From Mesaphorura yosii (Eukaryota; Arthropoda; Collembola; Poduromorpha; Tullbergiidae), in the NCBI GenBank assembly GCA_009869945.1, contig WIXG01000006.1, positions 124,001 through 188,000 on the forward strand: DNA of 64,000 nt, in the 5' to 3' direction. A model generated the notes under the pieces. The model searched no databases, was not told the origin of the DNA, and saw only the letters and a list, made by a program, of their open reading frames with translations. Made by a program: the position numbers and the translations under genes. This document shows, in pieces, positions 44,679 to 58,700 of this stretch; positions within the stretch are counted from its first letter, which is position 1, and each line of letters opens with the position of its first letter.

Positions 44679-47600
44679 TCAATACCAACTGTAGAAGGGC
44701 TGATGCCGTGGTGCCACAGGGCCCATGAGTCCGGCTGCCGCCGCAGCTGCTGAAGAGTACGAGCTGGAAGTTAACGATCCCGGCATTCCACCACGCCCTG
44801 TTAAACTCCCCCAGGCGTCCTCAGCTGCTGCCTGCATGCCGTGATGTGTGACGACACTGGCAGGGCCGCCGTACCCGCTCAAACTGCTCACGCTTGATGG
44901 TGGAGTCCCACTCCCGACCTGAAGAGAAAATTCAAGTTTCAAAATTCTCTACATTTTGTATTATGAGTGAGCTAAGTTTTTGTCTCGTAATTCAAGCTAA
45001 AAGATAACTAAACTCTATTCTTTGTGCTTTTGTCTCGTGAAATTGCTTGAAAAATAATTGTCAGGAAATACATGCATTGTTCTCTTTATTAAAACAATGC
45101 GGGCCAAAATTCCAAGAATTATGAAATCGCAATTCACACATCATAACGCATTCTCTTCTCTCGCGTAAACCCACTGTGCAAATGTGCATTGTGCAGCAAT
45201 GCAGGACGAACTCCATTATTTAATGTATTGACTTTTGCTAAAATTCTCGAAATTGGATTCTGGTCGTGACATGCAACTGGGAAGTCAAGATTCTGGGGCG
45301 AGAGCAGAAAATTCAGATGGTTTCTCTTTTGAGGGACAAAACATGACAATTAAATATGGCCATTTTTCTCATCCTCTTTCTTGGAATCATGTCCAGTAAT
45401 TCTCACGCATCAACTTCCGGTGTATTTGGCTCTGGGCGACACGCTGCGACTTAAATTGAAATTCAAGTCATCGTGCGCCGTGCACGCAAGAAGACTCGAA
45501 ATGCGAAATGTTGGTTTTTCGTTGGGCGTTCATAGCTTGTACCTGTGTAGGGATGAGTGAAGTCGTTGACGCATAGGCAGAGTTCATGAGTGAGTTCCCG
45601 AGGGCGGCGGCGTACGAGCTGGCCGAACTCGCACTGCTTGTCGTGCCTGGCGATGACATGGACCCGGCCGAGCCGCCCGATGTCATTGGCATGCCCGACA
45701 TGGTCATTCCGACGAGGGTGGACGCTCCGCCACTCGCGCTTCCGCCGCTGCTGGCGCTTCCTCCACTGCTGCCATTCGTGTTGCTACTGCCGAGATTCGG
45801 CGAGATTGAGTTGAGACCACTGGAATGAGTTCCGGATGACGAGTACAGCGATGACGCATGATTCTGTTCACCTGACACAAACGCAAAATGACACGTCAAA
45901 TTAGTTATCGGTGCTGTAGGACTGCTGCGGCTGTGCTATCGGGACACTCTTTCATCGCTGAGCTACAATGCTGAGACTGAGACAATGTAACGCTTTGAGA
46001 CAGCACAGTTTATGCAACATGCGGCGACACTCTATTCAGAAATTCATTCACTCTTTTGTTCTGCAATCATCATTATTCATATCTTGACGAGAGTCGCAGT
46101 GACGGTCTCCTTCGTGGTTCGACGGCGGCGTCAACAAGGCGTCACGTCAAGAACGGCGATGCAGCTCATTGCGAGAAGAATTAAAGTCAATTTACTGACA
46201 GAAAGGTGGAGTTGAAATATTTCTTATTATTTTATATCGCCATGCGAGTGAAGAACGTGTGAAGTGTCAACGCCCTTCCACAGAAAAATCAAAATGGTAG
46301 CTGCTAAACTCATTTTCATCTGCGACGCATTGCAACGTGGTAAATGAAGAAAAGTAGGTTATTATTGTGATTATGTAAACTACTGCACTGCATTGTCATG
46401 AACCATCCACCCATGTCCGCTCGGTTCAATATTGCATGACATAATAACACCTCGGCGATTGTTCCGGCCGTGCCGTAAATGACGCCCAATTATTCATGAC
46501 TATTAAGTCTGCTGGTATTTTGGTGTTGTTTTTTGTTTTGTCTTTCGGCAAAGTTTAAAAATTAATTTCACCTTGGGCCGTATGAAATGGAACCTTTTGT
46601 TGTCACTCACTACTGTGTCAAAGTCATGTGGAACGAATTGCGCGGATGGACAACGAGGACAGAATAAATTGATGTATTATGGACTCAGAATCAAATTGAC
46701 ACTCGCATAATTAATTGGCCTGTCTGCACTTACTTTGAACGATGGACCCAAAATGCTGCTCTGCGGCCGCCGCCGCTGCCGAGATGTGAGAGTGGGTTGA
46801 GTGGTGCGGATGGTGTGGGTGGTGAGTCTGGTGCGGAAGGACGGAGTACGAAGTGGTCGAAGTCGGGTAGACCGGCAGACCCATGTTCATGCCCATTCCG
46901 CCGTTGCTGTAACTACTCCCACCGCTGGAAATCTGCTTGCGGAGTCGAGCACGACGATTGCTGAACCAAACCTGAAAAGGAACAGAAAATGCAATGCATA
47001 AGTACGGTGTAAAATAAAGCCGACTCCGGACATTTGCCAAACTGGGCCAACAGTTTGAATCGGTAACCAATTTTCACCCTAACCGCTCCGTCTTAAACTG
47101 AGACTAGGCGTAACAACACGCACGAATCACGGAATGTCTGTTTTATACGTTTTCGACCTGCATCTGTGTGAACAACATGCAGCTTGCACATTGTAAAAAT
47201 TCGTTTGAATGATGAGAGCGTAAATGACTTGCGGAATTGATTGAGAATTCTTTTTATAAACTAAACTACTTTCTTACGAGCGAAGACTCATAAAAAGTAC
47301 CACCATTAAGGCTCTAGCGCTACTGCGTTGTGTACGCGTTTGCGTGCTGAAAAGTAAAAGGATTATCACAATTTGAGTCTGTTGAAAATGGTTTCATAAA
47401 GAGGGAAGCAGAAAAGAGAAAAAGGTTTTTGTAGCTACCAAATTAATTGAAGTGTAACATAAGAAGTCTGCAAGAAAATCTTCGCGTCTCGACAAGTTTC
47501 AAGATCCTGAGAAATAACGATCTCAGTGTAAGAGTGGACGAGAATTAACAGCGAAATGGACCCAAAGGAGCGATCTCAAAATGTGGGAACCGATTATCGC

Positions 47601-50600
47601 ATCTTTTATGCCAACGCAAATGACTCGTCCGTCCGACGCTGATGCAAATGTCTACAATGCATCCCAAGGAATCGAATCTCACTATGCGTTCCTCTCCTTC
47701 CTGATGATGTTGTCCAGAATGCGCATCTTGGACGGGTCGGCAAATAATTACGGCGTCGTATAACAAAGCCGAGCTCAAATTGCCACTGGTGTTGAGCTTC
47801 CATGCGCTTCTGTTTCGCAAGCCGCTGCATCTCATTACGAGAGTCTTTTGTTCGGGCGAATTTTATTGTCCGAGGGAGCTTCGGACAATAAAAAATTGTA
47901 ATCAGCGTCATTATCTTCTGCCGATCGCCGCATCAGAGCGGAGATGCTGATGATGAGTTCATTTTCATATTCATTATTTCGGCGGACCCAGGGCACAATG
48001 GTGCACTTCGGCACTCGGCTGATTGAAAGTGTAACACTAGAAGCCGGTCGATGAGGCGAAAACATTTCATATACGCGATCGATCAATCTGCGAGATTAAT
48101 TTCGTTATTTAATTTCTGTGGGGCTGACAGACTGAGTCAGTGGGTTTGTAAGTTCAAGATGGTTTTGTGCTCGTTTCTCCTCGACTGAAACTGACAGCAG
48201 AACAGAAGTGGGGAGTGAGAATGTAATTTTGTGTTTAGAATAGCAGCACGGAGTGAGAACAGATGATGTGCAATTAAAACGATCACAACAATGATAGCGA
48301 TGACTTTGCACAATAAACCACAGCTATGGCACAGCAGAAATTCCCTTTCATTCTCCTGCACTGTACATGAGTTCTAATGCACGGACTACGGCAAAAAGTT
48401 CAGGCGCAATTTGGTACACGTGTAATGCAGGCACGAAATTTCCTGTTGGCCCACTAAAATACTGAAAAACTACACTCTGAATTGTACAATTGTTTACCTG
48501 AATTCGTGCCTCCGTGAGTTTCGTCCGTTGAGCCAACTCCTCGCGTGTGTAAATATCCGGATACTGTGTGCGTTCGAAGGCCTTCTCCAACTCGTCCAGC
48601 TGATGGGCGGTGAACGTGGTCCGGCTCCGGCGTTGCTTCCTCTTGAGTGGAATTCCTGGCTCGGACTCGCATTCTGAACCCTCTCCCTCAGAACTTTTGT
48701 CTCCTGAAACAAAATGCACATGCTCATTTAACTTCAGTTGGAACCGGGAGACATTCAGTCTCCCTGGACTTGGATTTTATGACCTTGCATCTTAAGGTTG
48801 AAGCTGCAGCTCTATGGACTTGGGATTTTCTTGCACTCTCGCTCTCGTTCTTGGGATAAATTGTCAGCTGCTCAGCCATGCATGCTCGCATTAAAACAAG
48901 ATGAAGAAAAAGTTCTGTGCCTTATTATTTGTGAGACGTTTATCATTCTTGAGCATAAGAGGAAAGTGACAAAAAAGCGCAGTGGAGTTGGGCATTGTTT
49001 GCGCCATGCGCGTACGCACAAGAATAGAAACTGAATTGAGAAACCTGTTGGCTGCCGTTCTTGAGGCAGCATGCATTGCATTGCGATGCGCGAGAGATCA
49101 CGGCATCGCAGCGGAGAAGAGTCTACGAATGGCGAGAGGCGAGAACATGCTCACCATTAATTTAATTATAATCATAATATCATAATGAAATCTCATTCAT
49201 TCCGAAGCACGAGACGAGGAGCACGAAGAACGAGTTGCGCGAGCGTGATTTTTGGACTCAAGCTGCACTCCTCCTGGGAAACTTCTCGGCTCGCATCGCT
49301 TTGCGTGGCTTGTGCGCATTTTACCCTTAATAATAAATCTGCGCAAGGCACACATGATTTAGTGTTTGGCTTGTCTCGCAGCGCAAATTCGTGATACATG
49401 CTTCTGTGACTGCGTCTGCTTACTACTTGAATCAGGTACGTTTTACAAATGAGATTGTATAACACGTAGAAGCGAAATAAAATAATAGCTCATTAATTAA
49501 CTGGTTGACCATCAGCATGAGAACTTTGTGTAAGAAACATTTTGGCGGCGCTCTTCGTTGTTTTCTGCCGCCATAAATCGAGTTTAAAATTCTTGCCCGA
49601 AATTGAGAAATCTAAAGTCCCTGCAACACGGAACGCCTCTTCACAATTCAAAGCACTTTATTCCGTCTTCCCAGCCCATCTCAGTCCCAGTTTCTCGTCA
49701 GAGATAAATTTGCATTTTATGCCTACGCCCGAGGACCTTAGCAGAGATGAGTTATTGTCTAACGAATAACAAATAGATCATTTCGTTTGTGTACCATTCG
49801 CATTAAATTAAATTATGATCATGATCTCGATCGCGTATTGTGAATAAATTACACTCGGGCAGGAATTAAGTAGTCGTTCAAGAAAAAACCTTCGCAGATG
49901 ATAAATGTAAATATTCGTGGAGTTGATTCACTTGATCGTACCGACACAAACACAAACATCGCGTACGGTTTAAGAGCAAAAGTACGTCGTCTGGCCGTAA
50001 AAGGTAGCTTCGTGCGCAGCTTTAGACTGCTGGAGTACGAGCACAAGAGAATTACGTGGCGGTGTCTGCTTGTGATATTAATTGCATTATGATTATTATT
50101 ATTAGATTGCATGATCAACGGACATTTCTCAAGAATGGGAAACAAACTGAATCGAGTCTGATGCGAAAGAGTTGAGGCTCGAGTTTTTCGGTAAAATCCT
50201 CTCTCTTCCTATTAAATCCGTAATTTGGAGGAGGCAAGCCAAGAAAGGTCTTTTCTCTTTACATGACGGGGATATTTATAACCATTATTTCCTTTTTCGC
50301 TTTAATTACGTAATTAAGCAGATACATTGTGGAACTACTGCGCTGCTTTAAAGCTTCGAGTCACATTTTATCAAGACCAAGATTGATTCACACTCGCACG
50401 ATACGATATGGGCGCATGTTGTGCTGGCGGTTTACTTGAAATTAGCACAGTGCAGTGCGGATTTTTCCAAACAATCCACGTTTCTGGACACGTGCAATTT
50501 CCTTTACTATTACTGGCTTACCGTCAAATACTTTCTTGTCGTCGTCATCGCCCTCGCGACCGCGGAGGAGACGAGAGATTGCGCTCACTGACGGCGCACT

Positions 50601-53067
50601 GGTCCGATCACAGATACTCTCCTTGATTAGCCTGTTGGTCATAAGAAAGTTTGTAAGAATAGAAAATTGGCACCTGAATGCAAAGAGCAAGAATAGAATG
50701 GCGTTAAATGGTGGGCGAGTCTGTCATCACTTCACGGCCCTCGCATTGATCGCTTCAGAGAGTGAGAGTTAATTTACATCAAAACACGACGGCGGCAGCA
50801 AAAAGGGCGAAATTAACAAAAATCCTCAAGTGGAAAGAGTATCGCGTCGAGTTGAGGCATTATACGCACACCATCATTCGAATCATTCAATGGCTCAATG
50901 ATTTTCTAGGTCCTTTCTTTCTCAATTTCAATTCAACTCGGCTCTGGCTCCGCCAACACACGTCAAGTAAAAAATTCACGCTAAATGAGATTCAATTACG
51001 TGTCGGAATTGTTTTCGTGTCGGAGCGAGAAGAAGTCGCTGATCACATTTACCTGTCTCTAATTTCCCATGAAAATATCCCAGGATTTTCTCTTTTATAG
51101 TCCTCGATCCGCTTCTCCACGTCTGGGGTGGCGATGCGTGGTTTCGAGCCGCCAATCACGCCGGGTCGAATGCTTCCAGTCTCCTGGTACCGGTTCAGGA
51201 TTTTGGACACGCAGCCGTGTGAGACGCGGAGCTGACGAGAAATGACGCATGGGCGAATTCCTGCTGCGGCCATTTCCACAATTTTCAGTCGAATGTGATT
51301 TGGGAGTGGACGGCCGTTGATGAACACGCCGCCGAGCTGGTTCACGCGACCTTGGCCTGCAACACAAAATCAATCAAAACTCATTGGTCCCATTTCCAAG
51401 AAGTAGATGCGGTTGTGAGCACTGGACATTGATTGTGGCATCATCCGGCAGGTTCAGAGGCGTGAGTTCGTGAAAAAAATTTATTTATGGCGATGATGGC
51501 ATTTTTTATGTTTATTAAAGTGGTTTATTTGCAATGCAACGGAAGATTTGTTTTTCATCGATTATGATCTGAACTTTCTAAGCATTGTTTTCTGTCTCAA
51601 GTCTGCACTTTTGTGACATCATTGACAAGTGACAGAAGTTAGAACGGCAAATACTTTGTTGCAACAGTGAATTCGTTTGGAGTTTAAAGGTCAAAGAACT
51701 AACCCTGAATACTCTCGACGACACAACTTTGTATTTGCATTTGCAACGAAACGACTCGTAAACACGACACACGGAACAAAGGCCGTAAAGCGAGCAGCGG
51801 TTGTCATCGTTCCGAATGAATCTTAAAGGATTTGGACCCGTTTTATGACTCCTTTTCTGTGTCTCATCTATTCCAAGAATGATTTACGGCATTACGACTT
51901 TGTTGGTTGTAAATTATTCTCAAGCGCTCAAAATATAGCGAATAATTACCATTTTGTAGAGCAGAGTTGTAAAACACGAGCTTAAAATGAAAAGAGCGTC
52001 AAGAGCAAAGGCACTGCCTGTTGCTTGTCGGCTGTAAAATCTCATTTCCACTTTGCCCGTACTCAGCGAGTGTTAACAAGTACAACAATTCAGGCGAGCG
52101 AGAGCACAAAGAAGACGACAAGTTGATTTTGTAAAAAGATGAAATGAAAAGTTGGTCTCTTCTTTTGAAAAATATTTCGACAAGTACGAGTCTTGTATTA
52201 CGAGTGTTTCCAGACAGCAAAAGATAACAAATTGACTTGCGGAGGGAGTCTTGTCCTCTTGTCAAATAGCAAGCACTAAACACTCAAACTACATGAGGAA
52301 GTGTGTCATTCTAAAGGCAAAGGCTTAAGGCGTCCGCTGCACGAGAACCTTGAGCTCCACTGTGAGAAAATGAAAACTGCTCTCAATTCTCAGGACATTA
52401 AAACCCGAAACCGCTTGAAATGTTACATGCTTCGTACTTCGTTGTGCTTGTGCTAAGCTCAAGTCATACAAAGGGTGCACTTAAAGCGAAAGACAAACGA
52501 GATAATGAACGATCCAAGGGTTCCTGTCGTAAACCCAATAATGTCCGGGCGTGTTACACGTCTCGCTCAAAAACGTCAATGCCGATGAATTATTACAGAT
52601 TATGTTTCAGAATTGAAAAATACAAAATTTTGAAATCCTACGAAATAAGCAATGAAGTAATGGCAATGAAGGAAGGAATGATGACGAATGACTTTGTATC
52701 AGCGACAACTTTGTGAATGCATGAATTATTGCAGCACAGTCAGCATAAATTATTGGGTACTGGCGAGAGTCTCGCGTGAATTTACAGGCAGACATGATCA
52801 GCCACATTTTCCGGTAGTTACTTATACTGCACGGATGCAAATACAAAGTTCATGAAACTGTTCTTATCAATCGCCATAAATTATGAGCCTGATTTTACGA
52901 CGACGTAAATGTCACGCAAATTACAAACTATTTCGCTTATAAATGTTAAGCTGTTTAACATGATTCGGCAGGAATGATGAGCAAGATAGAATTACGAGTA
53001 GTAACGTACCTTGGAAGGGATACCCTGCAAAGCATGGCCGCATCATCGTGATGTTGGTCACCGTCAT
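44679..53067 (-). CDS. Pax3/7: Pax3/7 (Paired/Gooseberry-type) transcription factor
   Basis: A paired-domain plus homeodomain regulator of segmentation, neural and muscle fates. The seven exons are 53067-53010, 51356-51053, 50631-50522, 48703-48498, 46971-46734, 45871-45543 and 44918-44679. All are in phase, giving 494 residues. The paired domain (residues about 19-146) starts [20 protein letters not shown] and ends in [11 protein letters not shown]. The homeodomain (from [11 protein letters not shown] to [12 protein letters not shown]) has Ser at position 50, the Pax hallmark. Only about 30 acidic/Ser-rich residues link the two, and no octapeptide (HSIDGILG type) is present. The C-terminal half is rich in Ser, Gly, Ala and His, with poly-Ala runs, and ends PFYSWY. 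Introns of 0.4-1.8 kb are far longer than elsewhere in the window, suggesting regulatory content. Drosophila Prd/Gsb are the closest by eye. Confidence 0.95.
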
Positions 53068-55779
53068 GTCCAGATCTGTCGTCTCCAGGGCGAATGCGAT
53101 AAGCACACAATGAATCAGTGATACAAGTGAATAAAGAGAGTGTAAAAAAAAGTCTGGTGCACGCTTTCACCACTCACGGGTCACTGCTAGTCCCTAAATT
53201 GTCCTTTGGAAACTGGGAAGTGCAATTTCCAATTTTCACGTTTCCAATTTAATGAAGAAGTCACACGATAAAATATTGTATCATGTCAAATAGACGGAGT
53301 TTCTGAGGCAGTGTGTTGCAGAAAGAAGGCACTCGCAGAGCAGGCACTAAACTGTCTCAGATTCACACAAAAGTGACAGTCTATCGGCAGATCAACGCAG
53401 ATGTCTACGAATTTGTCTCGTTGTGTCCCGAAACTGTAATGACAATGATTTTTCAGTTGGAGTGTCAATTTAATAAACTCGGGCTTGATGCTGTGAGAAG
53501 TGTTTAGAACCTCTCCGTGTTTGGAGTTGGAATAATGTCTGTGCGATTGAGTTCCTCACTCGAGCCGCCGTCCGTACACAGCACGGTCATTAAAGACGCA
53601 ATAGTAAGTGTTAAAATAAGAGCAATATTCACTTGGAATGTTGCAGTAGGAGTCAAGATGAGATGGATGATAGCATGGATAGGTTCACGATAATTCAAGT
53701 ACTTGTACTTGCTTGTACTTTTGTGAATTGTGATCTTGGGTAATTGTGATACGAGTGCGAAGTGTTCTATTCATCTTCTCAAGTGTGAACACTTCAGAGA
53801 TGGGAAAGAGATGCGAGACTCCGCCCATGCTCGTGTAGCCCAAGCCTGACTGCGAGGCGGATCCCAGGCTCTCATTGGGCTCTGTATTTTTATTGCTCTG
53901 CTTCAGGCGTCAGCTTCAGCTGTCGCTCTCTGCGAGCTTGCAGTCAGCTTTTGAGGATTACGGCAATGCCGAGATACCGACGGATGCGGTATTCTCATAT
54001 TTTGGAGAAATGAGATTCAGTGGCACACGTTTCTATTGATGACAATTTTTAGTTGGCAGGGCATAATCAGCAATTTAATTCGTAGTTTAATTCTAGGCAA
54101 TCACATGAACAAAATCCATTGTAATTTCGATGTTCGGTCCGCGCTTGCCCAGAATTGAAGTTGGAAGCTATGAACTTACGAACTATCTCAAAATTGAGTA
54201 TTAGTCATTTTGTCTGGAAGATCGGTCTGAGAAAGCATCATTTGGAAGGAAGCCTTTTCATTTCTTTTATTGAGACTCATCATCATTTTTTAGCGTTTAG
54301 CCCTTTCGAGGCGATTTGATGTCCATGCCAAGCATGCATCGCTTGGTTGATAGACGGATGAAAATGATTATGATGAATTGATGATGACAGGCGTGACTTA
54401 CTTCTGTATTCCTCTTTCTTTGTTATTATGGCCATTACGCTGGTGTCCTCCTCCAATCATGCCCGTAACACAATAGCCGAGTCTTCTTCATCTCCATTTG
54501 AGAATTCAAGAAAATTCCCACTGAATTATGACTCCAGTACAGGTAATTATAATTGATACATGAAATAGACTTTCGCTTCTGTGCAGTACGCCGAGTCAAA
54601 ACATCGCATCGCTTTTTTGTGAGTGTACATGTGTAACATGTAATTTTATATGTTTACACCAATTTTAGACACTTGAAATTCGACATGCTCTGTCTTTCAA
54701 CTCCACTCCTCCGTGCCATGCCATGCCACGTTAATATATGGAATAAATGTAAGGTAAGTCGGCAGGAATTTACGAAGGGACAGATACGTTTTTTAGATTT
54801 GAGTTCTAGCCCCAAAACGTTCCATTTTGAGCTACATAGCAGTTTATTGGTTATGTCATCTGCAGATTGAAGATGTGTGAAGATTTTTGCACAGATTGAT
54901 TAGGTCGATTGATTAGTTTCAAATTTGTCTCATGCGAATGACAATTCTTGAAGCTCAAGGTCGAGCACAGTGTAATACCGAAACGCGTTCGTTCTCCGTT
55001 CTGTGCGTTCTCGCACACTCCGCAATAAAACAAAAGCATGAAAACATATTCAGTCATGGATTTCATCACGTAATATGTCCCTGGCTTCTACACGACAGCA
55101 AATTGGTATCAATGTACTAAAGTGATGTAGCAACAACTGTGTGGAAAGCGAAAACGTTCAAGCCGATGGTACAAATGTTGAGAATTAGTGAAGCATTACA
55201 TCTTCAAAATTCAGTGTACGCGGATGGAATGGCCGATATTGGAATCGGTAAGACGATCGGCATTTTCCACATTAAAGTCCTTGTAAAAAATTGTAGTTTG
55301 GTCTCGTTTCCACTTGAGCATCCACAAGGACAACGAGAGTGACAACTTTTGCAGAGGAAGTAGTTAAGTTTACAAGGAAAAATCATAATCCAAGACGAAA
55401 TCATTAAAGTTTGTGTATTTCTTATTTAGTCAAGCATTAAAACACTGCTCTTGAGCTGAGAGATTACGTAACAGCGTCGAAATCTCATTCAAATTATCAG
55501 CAACCATGAAAAAGAGAGGGAATTCAGAGAAGACGTAAGAGAAGAGAGGTGCTCGCAAAGCTTCGTTCATCGTGCACGGACAGGAAGAAAATGGATGATG
55601 AAAGTGCTTTTAATACTTGTTAATGGACTGCATTTATCATTATTAATCGCCGAAATCGTAAACCGCACACAGAACCTCCTGAAATTAATGGAAAAACTCT
55701 TGACTTTTCCAAAACTCGTTGCTATTTGGCGAACAACAAAAGCAACATTTTGGAATCCTGAAAATCAGCAGCGCGTTTG

Positions 55780-55790
55780 CCCCCCCCCCC
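55780..55790. repeat. Homopolymer run of 11 C
   Basis: An isolated poly-C tract in otherwise AT-rich intergenic DNA. Such runs are prone to length errors in sequencing and to real length polymorphism. Confidence 0.9.
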
Positions 55791-58700
55791 TTGGACTCTT
55801 TTCAAACGGCCCAATTCGTATCGAACGCCGTTTACATGGACAACACACGGTGTGCTGGTGGTTGTTGTGGAAATTTGGATCGAATGAAGAATCAAAGTTC
55901 CGACAATAACAATGAAATATCCACTTGTTTTTCCACACCGCGAACGTGCAGTGCAGGACGCAACCTTCCTCACCTGTTGCTTCTGCTGCTCATGCCTCCG
56001 AGCCTGGCTGTCTTCTTGGGACTCCAATTCCATCAAAATACTCATTTATCTTCCTTTCTGCTGAGGCGGTGCTATTTCGGTTGTTTCGCTGACAGCTTTG
56101 CTTTCTACGAAGAGCGGTGCAAAAATCTGGTGTATCAACCCTTAAATACGCAACTCAAAATAAATTCGTATGCATTTAATTGCTTCTTTGGATGTGACTA
56201 CTCATTCATGCTTTCTTCTTGATAATTACTGTTTGGTGACCTTTCGTGATATATTGGTATTAATATTACATGCGTGTCGGTGCGCAAGTAAGAAGCCAAG
56301 ACCCGACACTACTAAGTCAAGGGAACCGCCGAGGAAGCTCCGACAGTAAAGTGAAAAAATGAATTAGAGCTTCTCCGTCTTGTACAGTATGAGTTTAAAC
56401 AGTGAACAATATTAATAATATGATTCCAGTACTGCTTAGACCCTTCCCCAACCCTTCCCTTGTCGCCTTTATCCTACCGAATTAATGATGATGATCACAA
56501 TCATCATTACAGGATGAACTCTCATCCATCCTTCGGGTTCGTATTCCATGTGTTGGCAGTCTGAGCCTGTTCTCAAGCCCCACGCTGCACTGTGCTGGGA
56601 CATTTGCTTTCTTAAACCGTAATCCTTTCCTGAATCTTCTCTCTTCTACCCCGACTGCTCCAAAATTATGAAATCCTCTTGCTGTCCTGCTGCTCGTTTT
56701 GATTCATGACAGACAGACATGCGATTTACACGTAACTTCTTATTTAATGTTTGCTTAGTACTTGATACAATTTGCGCCTTATCTTGTCGGTGTTTGTGCC
56801 CTTGCTTCTAACATGCCACATTTTCGTTTTCATCTTCACAAGTATAAACATATTAAATTATGTCAGGCAGACAATCTTGATTGTAGCATCGTGTCAGTGT
56901 CAGTTTCAACGTCAAATGAATTTCATCTCCCGTGCCATATGTGCAATGTGCCTGTGTGTGGCAGAGTCATGAAGGATTTTGTTTCTACTCGTAATCTGTG
57001 CATTTTCATTATCATTTCGACCGCCCAAATTATTGCCACAATGTGATGCGGCACTCTTTTTGCTCGCATAATGCGGGGGAAGTAATAAACTAATCAAAAA
57101 TCGAATGATTCTTGCTCTCTTTGCCATCCCATCTTTGATAAAGGTAACAGATTGCACCTTCTATTCCGGAGATGAGATTGATGGAAATGAAGAATGATTG
57201 GGAAGTTCATTCCCCAAATGCCGAACATGAGCCCGAGAAGAGAGAAGTCTCATTCTCACTTGCATCTCTCGACGGTTCGCAGCGCAGTGTGTAAACTGAT
57301 TCAGGGAGGAACAAGATAAATGAGTCACATTGTGTGGTTGTGCATATTACATAACATTTCTATTCCATTGTGCATGATCGCCGGTTTCTTTTGAGCCGCT
57401 CCTTTCCTTTCAAAAAAGACTGAAACAAATTTTACCCAATTTCTCATATTCTTCGTCTTCTCATTCTCATCTCAGTGCGCAGCACAGTTTACACGAACAG
57501 CCAGCATGCAGTGAGTAATGTTGGTCGATGGGCCACGGCATTATTCTTTGTGGTGGTGGCTTCTTGGCCTCGCGTAATGAATTGCTTCTCATTTCGGCTT
57601 CCTTTTATGATAATCATCATTATCATCATCTACATGCACGATGCATATGAAGTCCAATTTACGTAAATGCTACGCGACCAAATTAATTCCTGCCAACGCG
57701 CGCAGGAAATCGCCTGCCCGCATTCTAATCTGTGTCGACGGAAAGACCTCCGAATCTGCGTCGTTGATACCCTGCAAATCGGAACCACGGCGTGGCCAGG
57801 TATCAGTTTCGGTATAATTTCATCTTAAAACAAAACCCAAAGCGCAAGAACAGAAGACCAGCAGCCAGACGAGTGAATAACAATGACTAAGCAGAAAGAT
57901 CAAAAGAATCATCGCTGCGCCTTCTTCGTCTGGAATCGGTAAAGATGGTGAAAAAACTTTCTGGCTCATTTCTTCTGTGTATGAACTATGTATGTCAGGT
58001 GAATAATAGGCAAAGACGTTTTTTTTACGGTAAATGGTAAATGTATGAGAAAATCATAATGAATTTTTCGGAGAATCACCAAAACGTAATTACTGAGTTT
58101 TATAGTCTAAATGGTAAGCAGAAAAGCGGAGCCTGTGCCACTGAGGGTTTTGTTGATCGAATGAATGGGGAAAAGTCGGGCAAAATTGTCGAAAATGAAA
58201 ATTTTATGGATGTAAACAAAAGGTAAAGTTTGTATTGTAAGTTTGTTATTCGCCATGGACCTTCCCCGCAGTAGAGACTTTTCCCGACCCCAGGCTAGGA
58301 AACGAGAAAATTCATTTGATCCTATAAAATACCGAATCAAAATGCCAGAAATGTGAGCGCTAGAAAGAACGAGAAGGGTAAAATATTGCCAGAGAAGCAG
58401 AGAAAGACTTCGCCCACGGCCGATTATAATTACATGAAACTAATATCGTGAAATCTACATTTTATACTTTCATCCACTTCACTGAGGCCATGTCCACGGT
58501 CAGTATCTGCACGAGGCAATTTCTCTGCTCCGGTTTGAGAAAAATAAAGCTCGAGCGTGCTTTTGGAGTGGAAAATTCTGTGACCCATCCAAATGGTAAT
58601 TAATCGCCAAGTAAAGCGTGGGTTTACAGTCACAAAGGACCTGTGTAGACCAGAGGAGTGCACTGATGTCTTTTAATACCAATTTACCAATTAATATTGT

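Noticed and set aside
45586-45828. Plus-strand ORFs rich in Leu/Pro opposite the Pax3/7 Ser/Gly-rich exon
   Set aside because: They are shadows of a low-complexity GC-rich exon on the minus strand. Their composition is explained by that exon.
49100-49470. Overlapping ORFs on both strands within Pax3/7 intron 3
   Set aside because: No homology and no splice joins. They reflect an Arg-rich, relatively GC-rich stretch of the intron.
52420-52716. 98-codon plus-strand ORF with a hydrophobic start inside Pax3/7 intron 1
   Set aside because: No clear signal-peptide cleavage site, promoter or homology. Such lengths arise by chance in an intron of this size.
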